From: Synechococcus sp. WH 8016
Lineage (GTDB): Bacteria; Cyanobacteriota; Cyanobacteriia; PCC-6307; Cyanobiaceae
Assembly (NCBI RefSeq): GCF_000230675.1
Contig: NZ_AGIK01000007.1
Span: forward strand, 1-64,000
Length of the DNA stretch: 64,000 nucleotides
Direction of reading: 5' to 3'
Position 1 is the stretch's first letter, and each line of letters begins with the position of its first letter. The notes below the pieces were generated by a model. The model was not told the DNA's origin. It made no database searches and saw only the letters and a list, made by a program, of their open reading frames with translations. The position numbers and the translations under genes were made by a program. Of this stretch, positions 15,388-24,871 are shown piece by piece.

Positions 15388-18377
15388 GCCGCCGCCTCGA
15401 TCAATTCAGGTGGATGTTGCTGCAAAATCTTGCTGAGATAGCGACCGGTATGACTGGTTTCATGCTGGGCAACCTCCTCAGGCGTGCCAGTCACCACAAC
15501 ATGACCTCCCTTGTCACCGCCTTCTGGACCTAAATCAATGATCCAATCTGAACAACGGATCACATCCAGATTGTGCTCAATGCAAATAATCGAGTTTCCC
15601 TTATCAACAAGACGCTGCATCACATCCATCAACTTGTGGACATCATAAAAGCTGAGTCCAGTGGTTGGTTCGTCGATTAAATAGAGCGTTTTTCCCGTAG
15701 CGCGACGCGACAATTCAGTAGCAAGTTTGACGCGCTGAGCTTCACCTCCAGAAAGGGTTGGCGCTGGCTGGCCAAGTTTCACGTACCCCAAACCAACATC
15801 CACCAGGGTCCAAAGACGATCTGCAGCCTGGGGGATCGCAGAAAACACATCCGCTGCCTGCTCCACTGTCATTTGGAGCACGTCGGCGATCGTGTGCCCT
15901 TTGTACGTGACCTGAAGCGTTTCGCGGTTAAACCGAGCCCCCTTGCAGACATCACATTGCACATAAACATCTGGTAAAAAATTCATTTCAATCACATTCA
16001 CACCCTGGCCACGACAGGCCTCACAACGACCACCCTTCACATTGAAACTGAACTGTCCAACCTGATAACCGCGGGCCTTCGCTTCCACCGTTGCGGCAAA
16101 AATCTGACGAATAGGATCAAAAGCGCCTGTATAGGTAGCCGCATTCGAACGGGGAGTACGACCGATCGGAGACTGATCGATCACAATCACCTTGTCGATC
16201 GATTTGAGCCCGCGAAGTTCTCCCAATCCTTGTGGGAAAGGCACTTTATGGCCAAGTCCGTGCTCCAGTGCTGGATGGAGCAACTCATTCACCAAGGTGC
16301 TTTTACCGCTGCCGCTTACGCCTGTAACCGAAACCAGACGTCCAAGCGGAAACTCCACATTCAATCCCTCAAGATTGTTGCGAGAGCAATCGAGAAGTTT
16401 CAAACTACGGGTACCAACATTGCGTCGCTCTGCTGGAGTGGGAATACTCTTTCTTCCACTTAAATAAGCACCCGTTAAAGAATCCTCAGCGCCTAATAAA
16501 TCATCAATCGACCCCTCGGCCACGATGTGACCGCCATGCACTCCGGCTCCAGGGCCAATATCGACAAGATGATCGGCAGCGCGAATCGTGTCTTCATCGT
16601 GCTCAACCACCACCAAGGTGTTGCCTAGATCTCTTAAACGTTCAAGCGTGGCCAACAAACGATCGTTGTCGCGCTGATGCAAGCCAATGCTCGGTTCATC
16701 AAGCACATAAAGAACGCCCGTCAGCCCAGCACCAATTTGAGTGGCAAGGCGGATCCGCTGAGCTTCACCACCCGACAGCGTCATCGCTGGTCGATCCAAG
16801 CTCAGATAATCCAATCCCACGTCAAGGAGAAAACGCAGGCGCATCCGGATCTCCCTCAAAACAAGATCACCGATCTGAATCTGACGAGAGTTCAGCAAGG
16901 GCTCAGAGCCTTCATGGCTACCCACCCCCATCAAACGTTCAATGCGTTCAAGAGTTTGACCCACGCTGACAGCCGTAAGTTCAGTGATCCGAAACGGACC
17001 AACTTTCACCGCGAGCGCCTCGGGTCTTAAGCGCAAACCCGCACAACTAGCGCAGGGGACTAGTTCGAGATATTTTTCAAGCTTTTGCCTCTGAGCTTCT
17101 CCACTTGCATCGCGAAGTTGACGCTCAAGGATCGGTAAAATCCCCTCAAAAGGTCTCATATAGGTTTGAGACTTTCGATAGCGACTATCCGCCTGAATTT
17201 GAATCGGCTCGCGACTCCCATTCAATAAAATATCCTTCTGTTCATCCGTTAGGTCCTTCCAAGGGGTCTTGATTTCAAATCCAAAGGCTTCGCCTACAGA
17301 ATACAAAAGTGAGAAGTAATAGGAATTATCTTTTTCTGCCCATGGAACAACAGCGGAATACACCGGTTGTGATGGATCTGGAACAACCCGCTCCGACGTG
17401 AACTTTCGTAGATGACCTAATCCATGACAATCATCACAGGCACCATAAGGACTATTAAATGAAAACAACCTTGGTGATAACTCTTCAATAACAGAGCCAT
17501 GCTCTGGACAAGCAAAATTCTCTGAATAAAGACGCTCTTGTTCCACTCCCTCTGGTAATTCCTCTCCTTTTTTAGGAACCACTTCCACAATCGCTAAACC
17601 ATCTCCCCGCTTCAAAGCCGTGCGCAAAGAATCATTGAGCCGTTCCTGAATTCCTTCCCGAGCGACAAGACGATCCACAACCACCTCAATGTTGTGCAGA
17701 TGGTTTTTATCAAGTTCAATATTGTCCGCAAGCTCACGCACCTCACGATTAATCCGGATTCGAGCAAAACCCTCCGCAGCCAATCCACTAATTAATTTGC
17801 TGTGGGTTCCTTTTTTGCCACGGACCACCGGGGCTAAAAGTTGATAACGCGTCCCCTCAGGAAGCTTGAGAATTTGATCAACCATTTCATCAATGGTTTG
17901 AGGTCGAATCGCTCGATTGCACTGCGGGCAATGAGGTTCTCCTGCCCTACCAAACAACAGACGCAAATAATCCTGAATCTCCGTCACCGTGCCAACGGTG
18001 GAGCGAGGGTTGTGGCTGGTTGATTTCTGATCAATCGAAATCGCTGGTGATAGCCCTTCAATGGCATCCACATCAGGTTTATCGACCTGGCCAAGAAATT
18101 GACGCGCATACGCAGACAAACTCTCTACGTAGCGACGCTGACCTTCCGCAAAGATCGTGTCGAACGCCAATGAGCTTTTACCGCTGCCACTGACACCGGT
18201 GAAGACCACCAATTTGTTCCGCGGAATCGTGACGTCCACGTTTTTGAGGTTGTGCTGACGGGCGCCTCGCACCCGAATCACTTCCTCTAAGGACCCCCCA
18301 CTCAAATTCACAGTCTTCGACGAAGAATCCTTCGATGAAGCGGACTTTTCCTTTGCAGTCGGAGCAGGGCGCCCCAT
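15384..18377 (-). CDS. uvrA: Excinuclease ABC subunit A
   Basis: Damage-recognition ATPase of nucleotide excision repair, which loads UvrB on lesions. The 997-residue protein has two ABC ATPase modules. The first Walker A is GVSGSGKSSLAFDT near residue 60, the second GVSGSGKSTLVNEL near 690. There are two LSGGEAQR signatures, an insertion with CPQC, and the essential C-terminal zinc finger with CEAC and CDVC around residue 800. About 50 N-terminal residues (Ser/Lys-rich, MGRPAPTAKEKSASSKDSSS) precede the conserved start, a modest extension. Downstream it overlaps the hydrolase by four bases; upstream, recN is on the same strand 46 bases away, forming a small repair cluster. Confidence 0.97.
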   Translation of the reverse strand: MGRPAPTAKEKSASSKDSSSKTVNLSGGSLEEVIRVRGARQHNLKNVDVTIPRNKLVVFTGVSGSGKSSLAFDTIFAEGQRRYVESLSAYARQFLGQVDKPDVDAIEGLSPAISIDQKSTSHNPRSTVGTVTEIQDYLRLLFGRAGEPHCPQCNRAIRPQTIDEMVDQILKLPEGTRYQLLAPVVRGKKGTHSKLISGLAAEGFARIRINREVRELADNIELDKNHLHNIEVVVDRLVAREGIQERLNDSLRTALKRGDGLAIVEVVPKKGEELPEGVEQERLYSENFACPEHGSVIEELSPRLFSFNSPYGACDDCHGLGHLRKFTSERVVPDPSQPVYSAVVPWAEKDNSYYFSLLYSVGEAFGFEIKTPWKDLTDEQKDILLNGSREPIQIQADSRYRKSQTYMRPFEGILPILERQLRDASGEAQRQKLEKYLELVPCASCAGLRLRPEALAVKVGPFRITELTAVSVGQTLERIERLMGVGSHEGSEPLLNSRQIQIGDLVLREIRMRLRFLLDVGLDYLSLDRPAMTLSGGEAQRIRLATQIGAGLTGVLYVLDEPSIGLHQRDNDRLLATLERLRDLGNTLVVVEHDEDTIRAADHLVDIGPGAGVHGGHIVAEGSIDDLLGAEDSLTGAYLSGRKSIPTPAERRNVGTRSLKLLDCSRNNLEGLNVEFPLGRLVSVTGVSGSGKSTLVNELLHPALEHGLGHKVPFPQGLGELRGLKSIDKVIVIDQSPIGRTPRSNAATYTGAFDPIRQIFAATVEAKARGYQVGQFSFNVKGGRCEACRGQGVNVIEMNFLPDVYVQCDVCKGARFNRETLQVTYKGHTIADVLQMTVEQAADVFSAIPQAADRLWTLVDVGLGYVKLGQPAPTLSGGEAQRVKLATELSRRATGKTLYLIDEPTTGLSFYDVHKLMDVMQRLVDKGNSIICIEHNLDVIRCSDWIIDLGPEGGDKGGHVVVTGTPEEVAQHETSHTGRYLSKILQQHPPELIEAAA

Positions 18378-18423
18378 ACGAGATGTGTTCAGCAGCCCAA
18401 GAGTCTAAGGAGACTGCTGCTGT

Positions 18424-20112
18424 TCAGGCTGCTCGCTGATCCAACAAACTTGCCGCATAGGCCTGAGCATCATCAAAATCCCCTCCAGCCAATTCAGCCA
18501 ATTCTTGACGTCTGGCCTGAGTGTCCCGCAGGTGGGACACTCGCGAGCAGGTTTCACCGTTCAGCACCTCCTTGCTAACTCGGAAGTGATGATCTGCAGC
18601 TGCGGCCACTAAGGGTTGATGGGTCACACAAAACACCTGGCGGTGCTCGGCCATGGTTCGCAGCAAGTTGGCCATCTCTCCACTGACGCGGCCGCTCACG
18701 CCACTATCAATCTCGTCGAACAACAAGGTGCTGGAACCATCCACATCGGCCAGACAGGTTTTGAGTGCCAACAGAAAACGCGACATCTCCCCTCCTGAGG
18801 CCACCTCTCCTAACGGGGACAGGGGCTGGCCTGGATTCGCCGAAAATAAAAAGCAGATCGCATCTGCGCCTAGATCCATGGGCTCAGCTGCAGAGAAATC
18901 CACCCGAAAGCGCACATTTTCAAGGCCCATCGGTCGCAAGTGGGCCGTCAAGCGCTCCTCCAAGCCCACGGCGGAAGCCTGTCGCAAAGCCGTGAGCGAT
19001 TGGTTGCAGGAATCGCGATGCTTGCGAGCCTCCTCTTCCTGGTGGCGCAACACCTCCAACGCCGCGTCGGCACCCCCAGCGGCATGTTGATCGCGCAGCG
19101 CATTACGCCGCTCAATCAACACCTTCAGTTCAACGCCATAACGCCGCTCCAAGCGTTTCAGCAAAGCCAGCCGTTCCTGCAGCACACCCAATCGTTCTGG
19201 ATCGCTCTCCAAAGCCGCTCCATACGCTTCCAGGCCCCGGATTAAATCGAGAACACCAGCCTCCAGATCAAGGCAGCTCTCAGCCGAAACGCTCAGGGAG
19301 GCATCAAGGGTCTGCAATTGCTGCAGCTCGTGGCAGCAGGCCGTGAGGTGATCCAAAACCGATGGAGCCTGCTCAGCGCCGTCTTGAAGCCGGCCAATCA
19401 ACACAGCAAGACCCTCGAGCAAGCGCACGCCATGGACCAAGCGGTCTTGCTCCTGTTCCAACTGTTGAATTTCGGAGGGGTCATCAAGGGAAGCGGCCTC
19501 GAGTTCCAGCAACAACGCGTCTTGCTCCTGCTGCTCCTCTTGGAGACGACGTCGATCTGTCTCCAACTTCAACACCTCGGCATGGCAGGTCTGCCAAATC
19601 TGGAAACACTCCCGCACGGTTTGTAAACACTGCGCGAGCGGCTCACCGCCGAGTCGATCGATCCAACGACGTTGCTGACCCGAATAGGCAAGCTGCTGGG
19701 TTTGACCCTGCACGGTGAGATCAATCAACAAGGGCCTGAGCTGAAGCAATTGCTGCCGGTTCACGACGGTGCCATTCAGCCTTGAGCGACTGCTCAAGCG
19801 TTCGTCTTGTCGTCGCCACTCCCGCGACAGAACCAAATCACCTCCGTCATCATCCAGTTGATGCTCTTGAAGCCAACGTCGCGCAGCGGCGTCGGGGGTG
19901 AAAGTCGCTTCAATCACCGCGCGATCACAACCCGTCCTGACCAACCGCCCCGCAGACGTCCCCTGCATGCCACCCAGGAGGGCATCAAGCGCATCTAACA
20001 GCAGTGACTTTCCTGCCCCTGTCTCACCGGTCAGCACGGTAAAACCTTGTTCGAACGCCAACTCCAAGCGCTCGATCAGTGCGATGTTGTCCAGTCTCAG
20101 ACCGGTCAGCAC
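18424..20112 (-). CDS. recN: DNA repair protein RecN
   Basis: SMC-like ATPase acting in double-strand break repair. The 562-residue protein shows the N-terminal Walker A GETGAGKSLLLDAL near residue 31 and a long Gln/Leu/Glu-rich coiled coil (about 150-370). The C-terminal SPLGEVASGGEMSRFLLALK signature and the Walker B LLFDEIDSGVSG follow, then a CVTHQPLVAA switch region. Start ATG at 20112 gives MLTGLRLDNIALIERLEL, the standard N-terminus. It is divergent from the ubiB-type gene and cotranscribed, or nearly so, with uvrA. Confidence 0.96.
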   Translation of the reverse strand: MLTGLRLDNIALIERLELAFEQGFTVLTGETGAGKSLLLDALDALLGGMQGTSAGRLVRTGCDRAVIEATFTPDAAARRWLQEHQLDDDGGDLVLSREWRRQDERLSSRSRLNGTVVNRQQLLQLRPLLIDLTVQGQTQQLAYSGQQRRWIDRLGGEPLAQCLQTVRECFQIWQTCHAEVLKLETDRRRLQEEQQEQDALLLELEAASLDDPSEIQQLEQEQDRLVHGVRLLEGLAVLIGRLQDGAEQAPSVLDHLTACCHELQQLQTLDASLSVSAESCLDLEAGVLDLIRGLEAYGAALESDPERLGVLQERLALLKRLERRYGVELKVLIERRNALRDQHAAGGADAALEVLRHQEEEARKHRDSCNQSLTALRQASAVGLEERLTAHLRPMGLENVRFRVDFSAAEPMDLGADAICFLFSANPGQPLSPLGEVASGGEMSRFLLALKTCLADVDGSSTLLFDEIDSGVSGRVSGEMANLLRTMAEHRQVFCVTHQPLVAAAADHHFRVSKEVLNGETCSRVSHLRDTQARRQELAELAGGDFDDAQAYAASLLDQRAA

Positions 20113-20178
20113 GGCGAATCTCGAGGTTCAACAAACCGTAGCGACGGCTTCGGTCGTTTAGAAGGGACCACCAACGCA

Positions 20179-22053
20179 GTGGCGGCTGTGGCACAACAAG
20201 AGCTAGGAGATTTCATTGAGGCCGCCGGCCTGCTGGAGTACGACCCGGCTGCCATCACGCGGATCTATGCCGGCCATCCACAACGCCTCCTGCGCCGCCT
20301 CTGGCAAACCCTGGTCCCCATTGGGCTTTTGCTGCTCGGAGTTGGTGTTGACAAGCTTCTAGGACTGCTCAGCAATCAGGAGCGAGCCCGAACGAGAGCC
20401 AGGGAATGTGCCAATTTGCTCGTAGATCTAGGCCCTGCATTCATTAAGGCGGGCCAAGCGCTTTCCACGCGCCCAGACATCGTTCCTCCTGTGCTGCTCG
20501 AGGAACTGGCCCAACTCCAAGATCAACTTCCTGGCTTCGATAGCGACCTTGCCATGGCCTGCATCGAGGATGACCTCGGTGCACCGGTCGACAGCATCTA
20601 CTCCGAACTCGACCGCGAACCTATCTCCGCAGCATCGCTGGGCCAAGTGCACCAGGGGTATCTCAAGAATGGCCAAAAAGTTGCCGTCAAGGTGCAACGC
20701 CCTGGGTTGCGAGAACAAATCACTCTTGACCTCTACATCGTTCGCAACATTGCTGCATGGCTGAATAGCAACATCGGCCTTATTCGTAGCGATCTTGTTG
20801 CACTGATCGACGAATTAGGGAGCCGCGTTTTTGAAGAGATGGATTATCTCAACGAAGCAGCTAATGCAAATAAATTCCGCGAATTACACAAACAAAATCC
20901 GCGCATCGCCGTTCCCAAAATTTTTGCAGAAGCCACCAGTCGACGGGTGCTCACAATGGAATGGATCGATGGCGTCAAACTCACCAATCTCGAAGCTGTT
21001 CGGGAGTTAGGAATTGATCCCAATGACATGGTGGAAGTGGGAGTGAGCTGCAGCTTGCAACAGCTGCTCGAACATGGGTTTTTCCACGCTGATCCCCACC
21101 CTGGAAACCTCCTAGCGATGGCCGATGGTCGACTCTGCTACCTCGATTTCGGGATGATGAGCGAGGTCAGCCGTGAATCCCGAACCGGACTCATCCAAGC
21201 GGTTGTTCATCTTGTAAATCGAAATTTTGGAAAACTCTCCAAGGATTTCGTCACGCTCGGATTTTTAGCCGAAGACGTGAATTTGGAGCCGATCGTGCCT
21301 GCTTTTGAATCCGTCTTCAGTCAAGCGATCGAGATGGGCGTTAATCGCATGGATTTCAAAAGCGTGACCGATGATATGTCCGGTGTGATGTACAAATTCC
21401 CCTTCCGAGTTCCCCCTTACTACGCCCTCATCCTCCGCTCTCTTGTCACCCTTGAAGGCATTGCCCTGAGCGTGGATTCGGAGTTCAAAATTCTTGGTGC
21501 GGCCTACCCCTACTTCGCCAGACGTTTGATGGAAGATCCAGATCCTCAATTGCGTCAAAGTCTCAAAGAAATGTTGTTCGAAGGTGATGCATTCCGTTGG
21601 ACAAGGCTGGAAGGTCTTGTTGCAAGTGCAGGGAGTCAAAACCAATTAGATCTCGAGTCGTTGCTCGATCAAGTGCTCGACTTTCTGTTTTCAGCCAACG
21701 GCGGCATGCTCCGCAATCAACTGGTTGAAGCGGTAGCGGATCGTTTGGATGCGATTGGCTGGACAGCTCTACAACGCATCGGACGCCGTTTGCCCCGACC
21801 TTTACAACCGCCACTGCTCCTCGATATTCCGCCATCCCTCAACGAAGACAACTATCTCGACCTTGAACCGATCAGACAGCTCATCAACGTTTTGCAGCAG
21901 TTGCCAGGGTTTAACCCAGATCTTGTGTTTAGTCGGCTTCCTCGCTTGATTCGTGAGCGCGACGCGAGACAAATGGGTGTTGCGCTGGCACAAGGATTAG
22001 CCGAACGAGGAGTTGTCCGCCTCGTTAAAGCAGCAGCAGGAAGTCCGAATTAG
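20179..22053 (+). CDS. ABC1/UbiB-family atypical kinase-like protein
   Basis: Member of the UbiB/ABC1/ADCK family of protein-kinase-like ATPases linked to quinone or lipid metabolism; cyanobacteria carry several paralogues. Hallmarks are KAGQALSTRPDIVPP (the family KxGQ motif), VAVKVQRPGLREQI (the nucleotide-binding Lys), EMDYLNEAANA, HADPHPGNLL (catalytic loop) and YLDFGMMSE (DFG-like). A hydrophobic stretch (LVPIGLLLLGVGV, about 45-60) precedes the kinase fold. The frame is open from 20047, inside recN, but an AAGGGA precedes GTG 20179 and family similarity begins near there; GTG 20188 is an alternative. The substrate is unknown. Confidence 0.9.
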   Translation: MAAVAQQELGDFIEAAGLLEYDPAAITRIYAGHPQRLLRRLWQTLVPIGLLLLGVGVDKLLGLLSNQERARTRARECANLLVDLGPAFIKAGQALSTRPDIVPPVLLEELAQLQDQLPGFDSDLAMACIEDDLGAPVDSIYSELDREPISAASLGQVHQGYLKNGQKVAVKVQRPGLREQITLDLYIVRNIAAWLNSNIGLIRSDLVALIDELGSRVFEEMDYLNEAANANKFRELHKQNPRIAVPKIFAEATSRRVLTMEWIDGVKLTNLEAVRELGIDPNDMVEVGVSCSLQQLLEHGFFHADPHPGNLLAMADGRLCYLDFGMMSEVSRESRTGLIQAVVHLVNRNFGKLSKDFVTLGFLAEDVNLEPIVPAFESVFSQAIEMGVNRMDFKSVTDDMSGVMYKFPFRVPPYYALILRSLVTLEGIALSVDSEFKILGAAYPYFARRLMEDPDPQLRQSLKEMLFEGDAFRWTRLEGLVASAGSQNQLDLESLLDQVLDFLFSANGGMLRNQLVEAVADRLDAIGWTALQRIGRRLPRPLQPPLLLDIPPSLNEDNYLDLEPIRQLINVLQQLPGFNPDLVFSRLPRLIRERDARQMGVALAQGLAERGVVRLVKAAAGSPN

Positions 22054-22075
22054 ATTCCGGCAATTGTTCAAGATC

Positions 22076-22645
22076 ATGCCCCGCAAATCCAGCCGCCAAA
22101 CCATCCTGGCGCTTGGTGCCGCAATCGGTCTCAGCATTTCATCTGCGTTTCAACCGGTCCATGCTGCAAAGGATGTTGCTCTCGTCAGCGGAGCCTATAA
22201 ACGATCGATCTCTGTGAGTGACCTTGTCTATCTCGCAGACACTGGCAAAGCCAGAGGCATTCTTTCTGATGTTCTTCGCTTTGGAAAACAGGATCCCAAA
22301 GAGGTCGCCAAATTACTGAACCAGAAGCTTGATCTTCCCTTAGTTCTTACCAGTCGTTTGATGTCCACTCGGATTGGAGACGTCATCATCCGCCGTGTCG
22401 CAACGATCATTTATCCCCTCAAAGTGCCCGATCCCTCGGTGAGCGTTCCTGCCATCCGAGCCGGTGTGATTAACGGTCTGCAAAAAGAAGAGGGTGGCCT
22501 CACCGTGATCAACTTTCTGGATGCCTATCCAGCAGAGGTGATGGAGGTGAATATTCCTTCCCTCATGGCCTTGATCGCAAAAGCTGAATCCATTGCTGGC
22601 TTGGTGAAATTCTTCTCCGATTCACCCCTCGACGGTTTGAAATAA
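22076..22645 (+). CDS. Free-standing DUF1400 protein, exported
   Basis: 189 residues. An N-terminal signal peptide (RKSSRQTILALGAAIGLSIS, ending near AHA-like VHAAKD) is followed by a domain strongly reminiscent of DUF1400. It includes YKRSISVSDLVYLADTG, then a helical region and RIGDVIIRRVATII. In related cyanobacterial proteins this domain sits in front of an alpha/beta hydrolase; here no hydrolase follows, and the protein ends at FFSDSPLDGLK. It starts 22 bases after the UbiB-type gene and is probably cotranscribed with it. The frame is open from 22013, but ATG 22076 gives the signal peptide. Function unknown. Confidence 0.8.
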   Translation: MPRKSSRQTILALGAAIGLSISSAFQPVHAAKDVALVSGAYKRSISVSDLVYLADTGKARGILSDVLRFGKQDPKEVAKLLNQKLDLPLVLTSRLMSTRIGDVIIRRVATIIYPLKVPDPSVSVPAIRAGVINGLQKEEGGLTVINFLDAYPAEVMEVNIPSLMALIAKAESIAGLVKFFSDSPLDGLK

Positions 22646-22709
22646 AGGCTTCGTACACCCGACCTCTCGATCCAGACACATAGATTTCTGGAATTGCTGC
22701 TCTCTGCGG

Positions 22710-23816
22710 GTGTCCGTACTCAAGAACCTCCGCCGGCGTTTCACGGCCAAACCAGTCATGCAGGACTGGCCAGGACTGATTGAAGCCTATCGATCCTGGC
22801 TTCCCGTTTCCTCAGCCACTCCAGTGATCACCCTCCACGAAGGTGCCACTCCGCTGATCCCTGTCCCATCCATTGCGGAACGGATTGGTCGTGGCGTGAA
22901 GGTGTTCATCAAATACGACGGTCTCAATCCCACCGGATCCTTCAAGGATCGGGGGATGACCATGGCGATCAGCAAGGCCAAAGAAGCGGGCTGTGAAGCG
23001 GTGATTTGTGCCAGCACAGGCAATACGAGTGCTGCCGCGGCCGCCTATGCCCGCCGAGGCGGGATGCGGGCCTTCGTGTTGATCCCAGACGGATACGTCG
23101 CCCAAGGGAAACTGGCGCAGGCCCTGGTCTACGGAGCAGAAGTGCTCGCGATCCGGGGAAATTTCGACCGTGCTCTCGACATCGTTCGCGAAGCAGCCGA
23201 GAAATACCCCATCACCCTGGTGAATTCGGTGAACCCTTACCGATTGCAGGGACAGAAAACAGCAGCCTTTGAAATCGTCGATGCCCTAGGAGATGCTCCC
23301 GACTGGCTGTGCATTCCGATGGGCAATGCCGGAAATATCACGGCCTACTGGATGGGATTCCAGGAATATCAACAAGCTGGTCGCAGTCGGCGTTTGCCGC
23401 GAATGATGGGGTTTCAGGCCAGTGGCTCCGCGCCGCTGGTGAATGAAACCACCGTGAGTGATCCAGAAACAATCGCGACCGCGATTCGCATTGGCAACCC
23501 GGTGAATCGAGACAAAGCGATCGCAGCCCGTCAGGCCAGCAACGGAGCCTTCCTAGATGTCACCGATGAGGAAATCATCGCTGCCTACAAACTTCTCGGC
23601 GGCCAGGAGGGAATCTTCTGTGAACCCGCCAGTGCAGCCTCTGTGGCGGGCTTGATCAAACGGGCAGCAGAGGTGCCAGACGGATCCACCGTGGTCTGTG
23701 TGTTGACCGGGAATGGTCTAAAAGATCCGGACTGCGCGATCAACAACAATGACGCCGCCTTTTACGCCGATCTTGATCCCGATCTAAGCACCGTGGCCAA
23801 GGTGATGGGTTTTTAA
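22710..23816 (+). CDS. thrC: Threonine synthase
   Basis: PLP enzyme converting O-phosphohomoserine to threonine. The 368-residue protein has GSFKDRGMTMA with the PLP-binding Lys, ASTGNTSAAAAAYARRGG (phosphate/PLP loop), and GNAGNITAYWMGFQEY. It ends in the family's CVLTGNGLKDPD. It is the short class of threonine synthase found in many bacteria. The start is GTG 22710, with a 64-base gap from the DUF1400 gene. The next gene on the same strand is the PiT-like permease, 56 bases further on. Confidence 0.96.
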   Translation: MSVLKNLRRRFTAKPVMQDWPGLIEAYRSWLPVSSATPVITLHEGATPLIPVPSIAERIGRGVKVFIKYDGLNPTGSFKDRGMTMAISKAKEAGCEAVICASTGNTSAAAAAYARRGGMRAFVLIPDGYVAQGKLAQALVYGAEVLAIRGNFDRALDIVREAAEKYPITLVNSVNPYRLQGQKTAAFEIVDALGDAPDWLCIPMGNAGNITAYWMGFQEYQQAGRSRRLPRMMGFQASGSAPLVNETTVSDPETIATAIRIGNPVNRDKAIAARQASNGAFLDVTDEEIIAAYKLLGGQEGIFCEPASAASVAGLIKRAAEVPDGSTVVCVLTGNGLKDPDCAINNNDAAFYADLDPDLSTVAKVMGF

Positions 23817-23872
23817 AGCGGCACGCGATTGAAGCGCGAACACACAGGCTGGAGTTTGTTGATGTCATCCGG

Positions 23873-24871
23873 ATGAGCGGATTCATGGATGTCAACACCT
23901 GGATGATCGTTGGCTTCTTATTGGCGGCCTACTCGGTTGTTGCCAACGACTCACTTCAAACCCTCGGGACTTACATCTCTTCGAACAAGACACGCAGTCC
24001 AAAAGTGGTGCAGATGGCCTTCATCAGCACGGTCACGATTGCGGTGCTGATGCTCGGTTGGTTCCTCAAGAACGGTGATCCTGCCTGGGGTCGCCTCAGT
24101 GTTCCTGGTCAGGAGTTTCCACTTCCTGAACCCTTCACCTGGGTCTACATCCTTCCTCCCCTCGCCGTTCTGGCGCTTACTCAATGGGGTGCCCCCGTGA
24201 GCACCTCCTTTCTGGTGCTCTCCTCGTTCCATCCAGCCAATATCGGACAGCTGCTAACTAGCTCTCTGACGGGTTACATCGTGGCGTTTCTCGTTGGTCT
24301 CAGCGCCTACGGCCTGGGCGTGTGGCTGCTGGAGCGCTGGGTCTTCCTGCGGACTCAAGAAGGCAAACAAGTCAACAAGATCTGGTATGGCCTGCAGTGG
24401 TTCTCCACCGGTTTTCTATGGAGCATGTGGCTGGTGCAGGACCTCGCGAACATTTTTGTTTTCCTGCCTCGCCAACTTGACTTCTTGGCCATGGCGATCT
24501 GCACGGCGGTGCTCTGCGTGGGCCTATGCGTGCTGGCCGCCACCGGTGGCGGCCCGCTCCAGGCCGTCTTAGGCACCAAAACCAACACCTCCGATCTGCG
24601 ATCGGCCACGGTGATTGATTTCTTCTTTGGGCTGTGCCTGCTCTACAAAGCCTTCCTATCCAGCTTCCCCCTCAGCACCACATGGGTGTTCCTGGGATTG
24701 ATCGGTGGTCGGGAGATCGCCCTGCGGGTCAAGGAACAGGAGTTTGAGGTTGTATTCACCAATCGTGAGGGGGGAAATCTTGGCAGGATCATCGGTATGG
24801 ACCTTTGGAAGGCCTTCGTTGGCCTTGTTGTGAGCCTCGGGATTGCGCTCGGCATTCAAACCCTGGTTTGA
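23873..24871 (+). CDS. PiT-like membrane permease, substrate unknown
   Basis: 332-residue membrane protein with about eight hydrophobic helices. The N-terminal half has AYSVVANDSLQTLGTYISS and WGAPVSTSFLVLSSF; the C-terminal half has FFFGLCLLYKAFLSSFPLSTTWVFLGLIGG. These two STS/STT-containing elements and the ND motif recall the inverted-repeat design of inorganic phosphate transporters (PiT/PF01384). The canonical GANDVANA signature is not present, so the substrate could be phosphate, sulfate or another anion. The start ATG 23873 lies 56 bases after thrC, and the gene ends where the presumed replication origin begins. The family link is by motif reading and should be treated as tentative. 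Confidence 0.65.
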   Translation: MSGFMDVNTWMIVGFLLAAYSVVANDSLQTLGTYISSNKTRSPKVVQMAFISTVTIAVLMLGWFLKNGDPAWGRLSVPGQEFPLPEPFTWVYILPPLAVLALTQWGAPVSTSFLVLSSFHPANIGQLLTSSLTGYIVAFLVGLSAYGLGVWLLERWVFLRTQEGKQVNKIWYGLQWFSTGFLWSMWLVQDLANIFVFLPRQLDFLAMAICTAVLCVGLCVLAATGGGPLQAVLGTKTNTSDLRSATVIDFFFGLCLLYKAFLSSFPLSTTWVFLGLIGGREIALRVKEQEFEVVFTNREGGNLGRIIGMDLWKAFVGLVVSLGIALGIQTLV

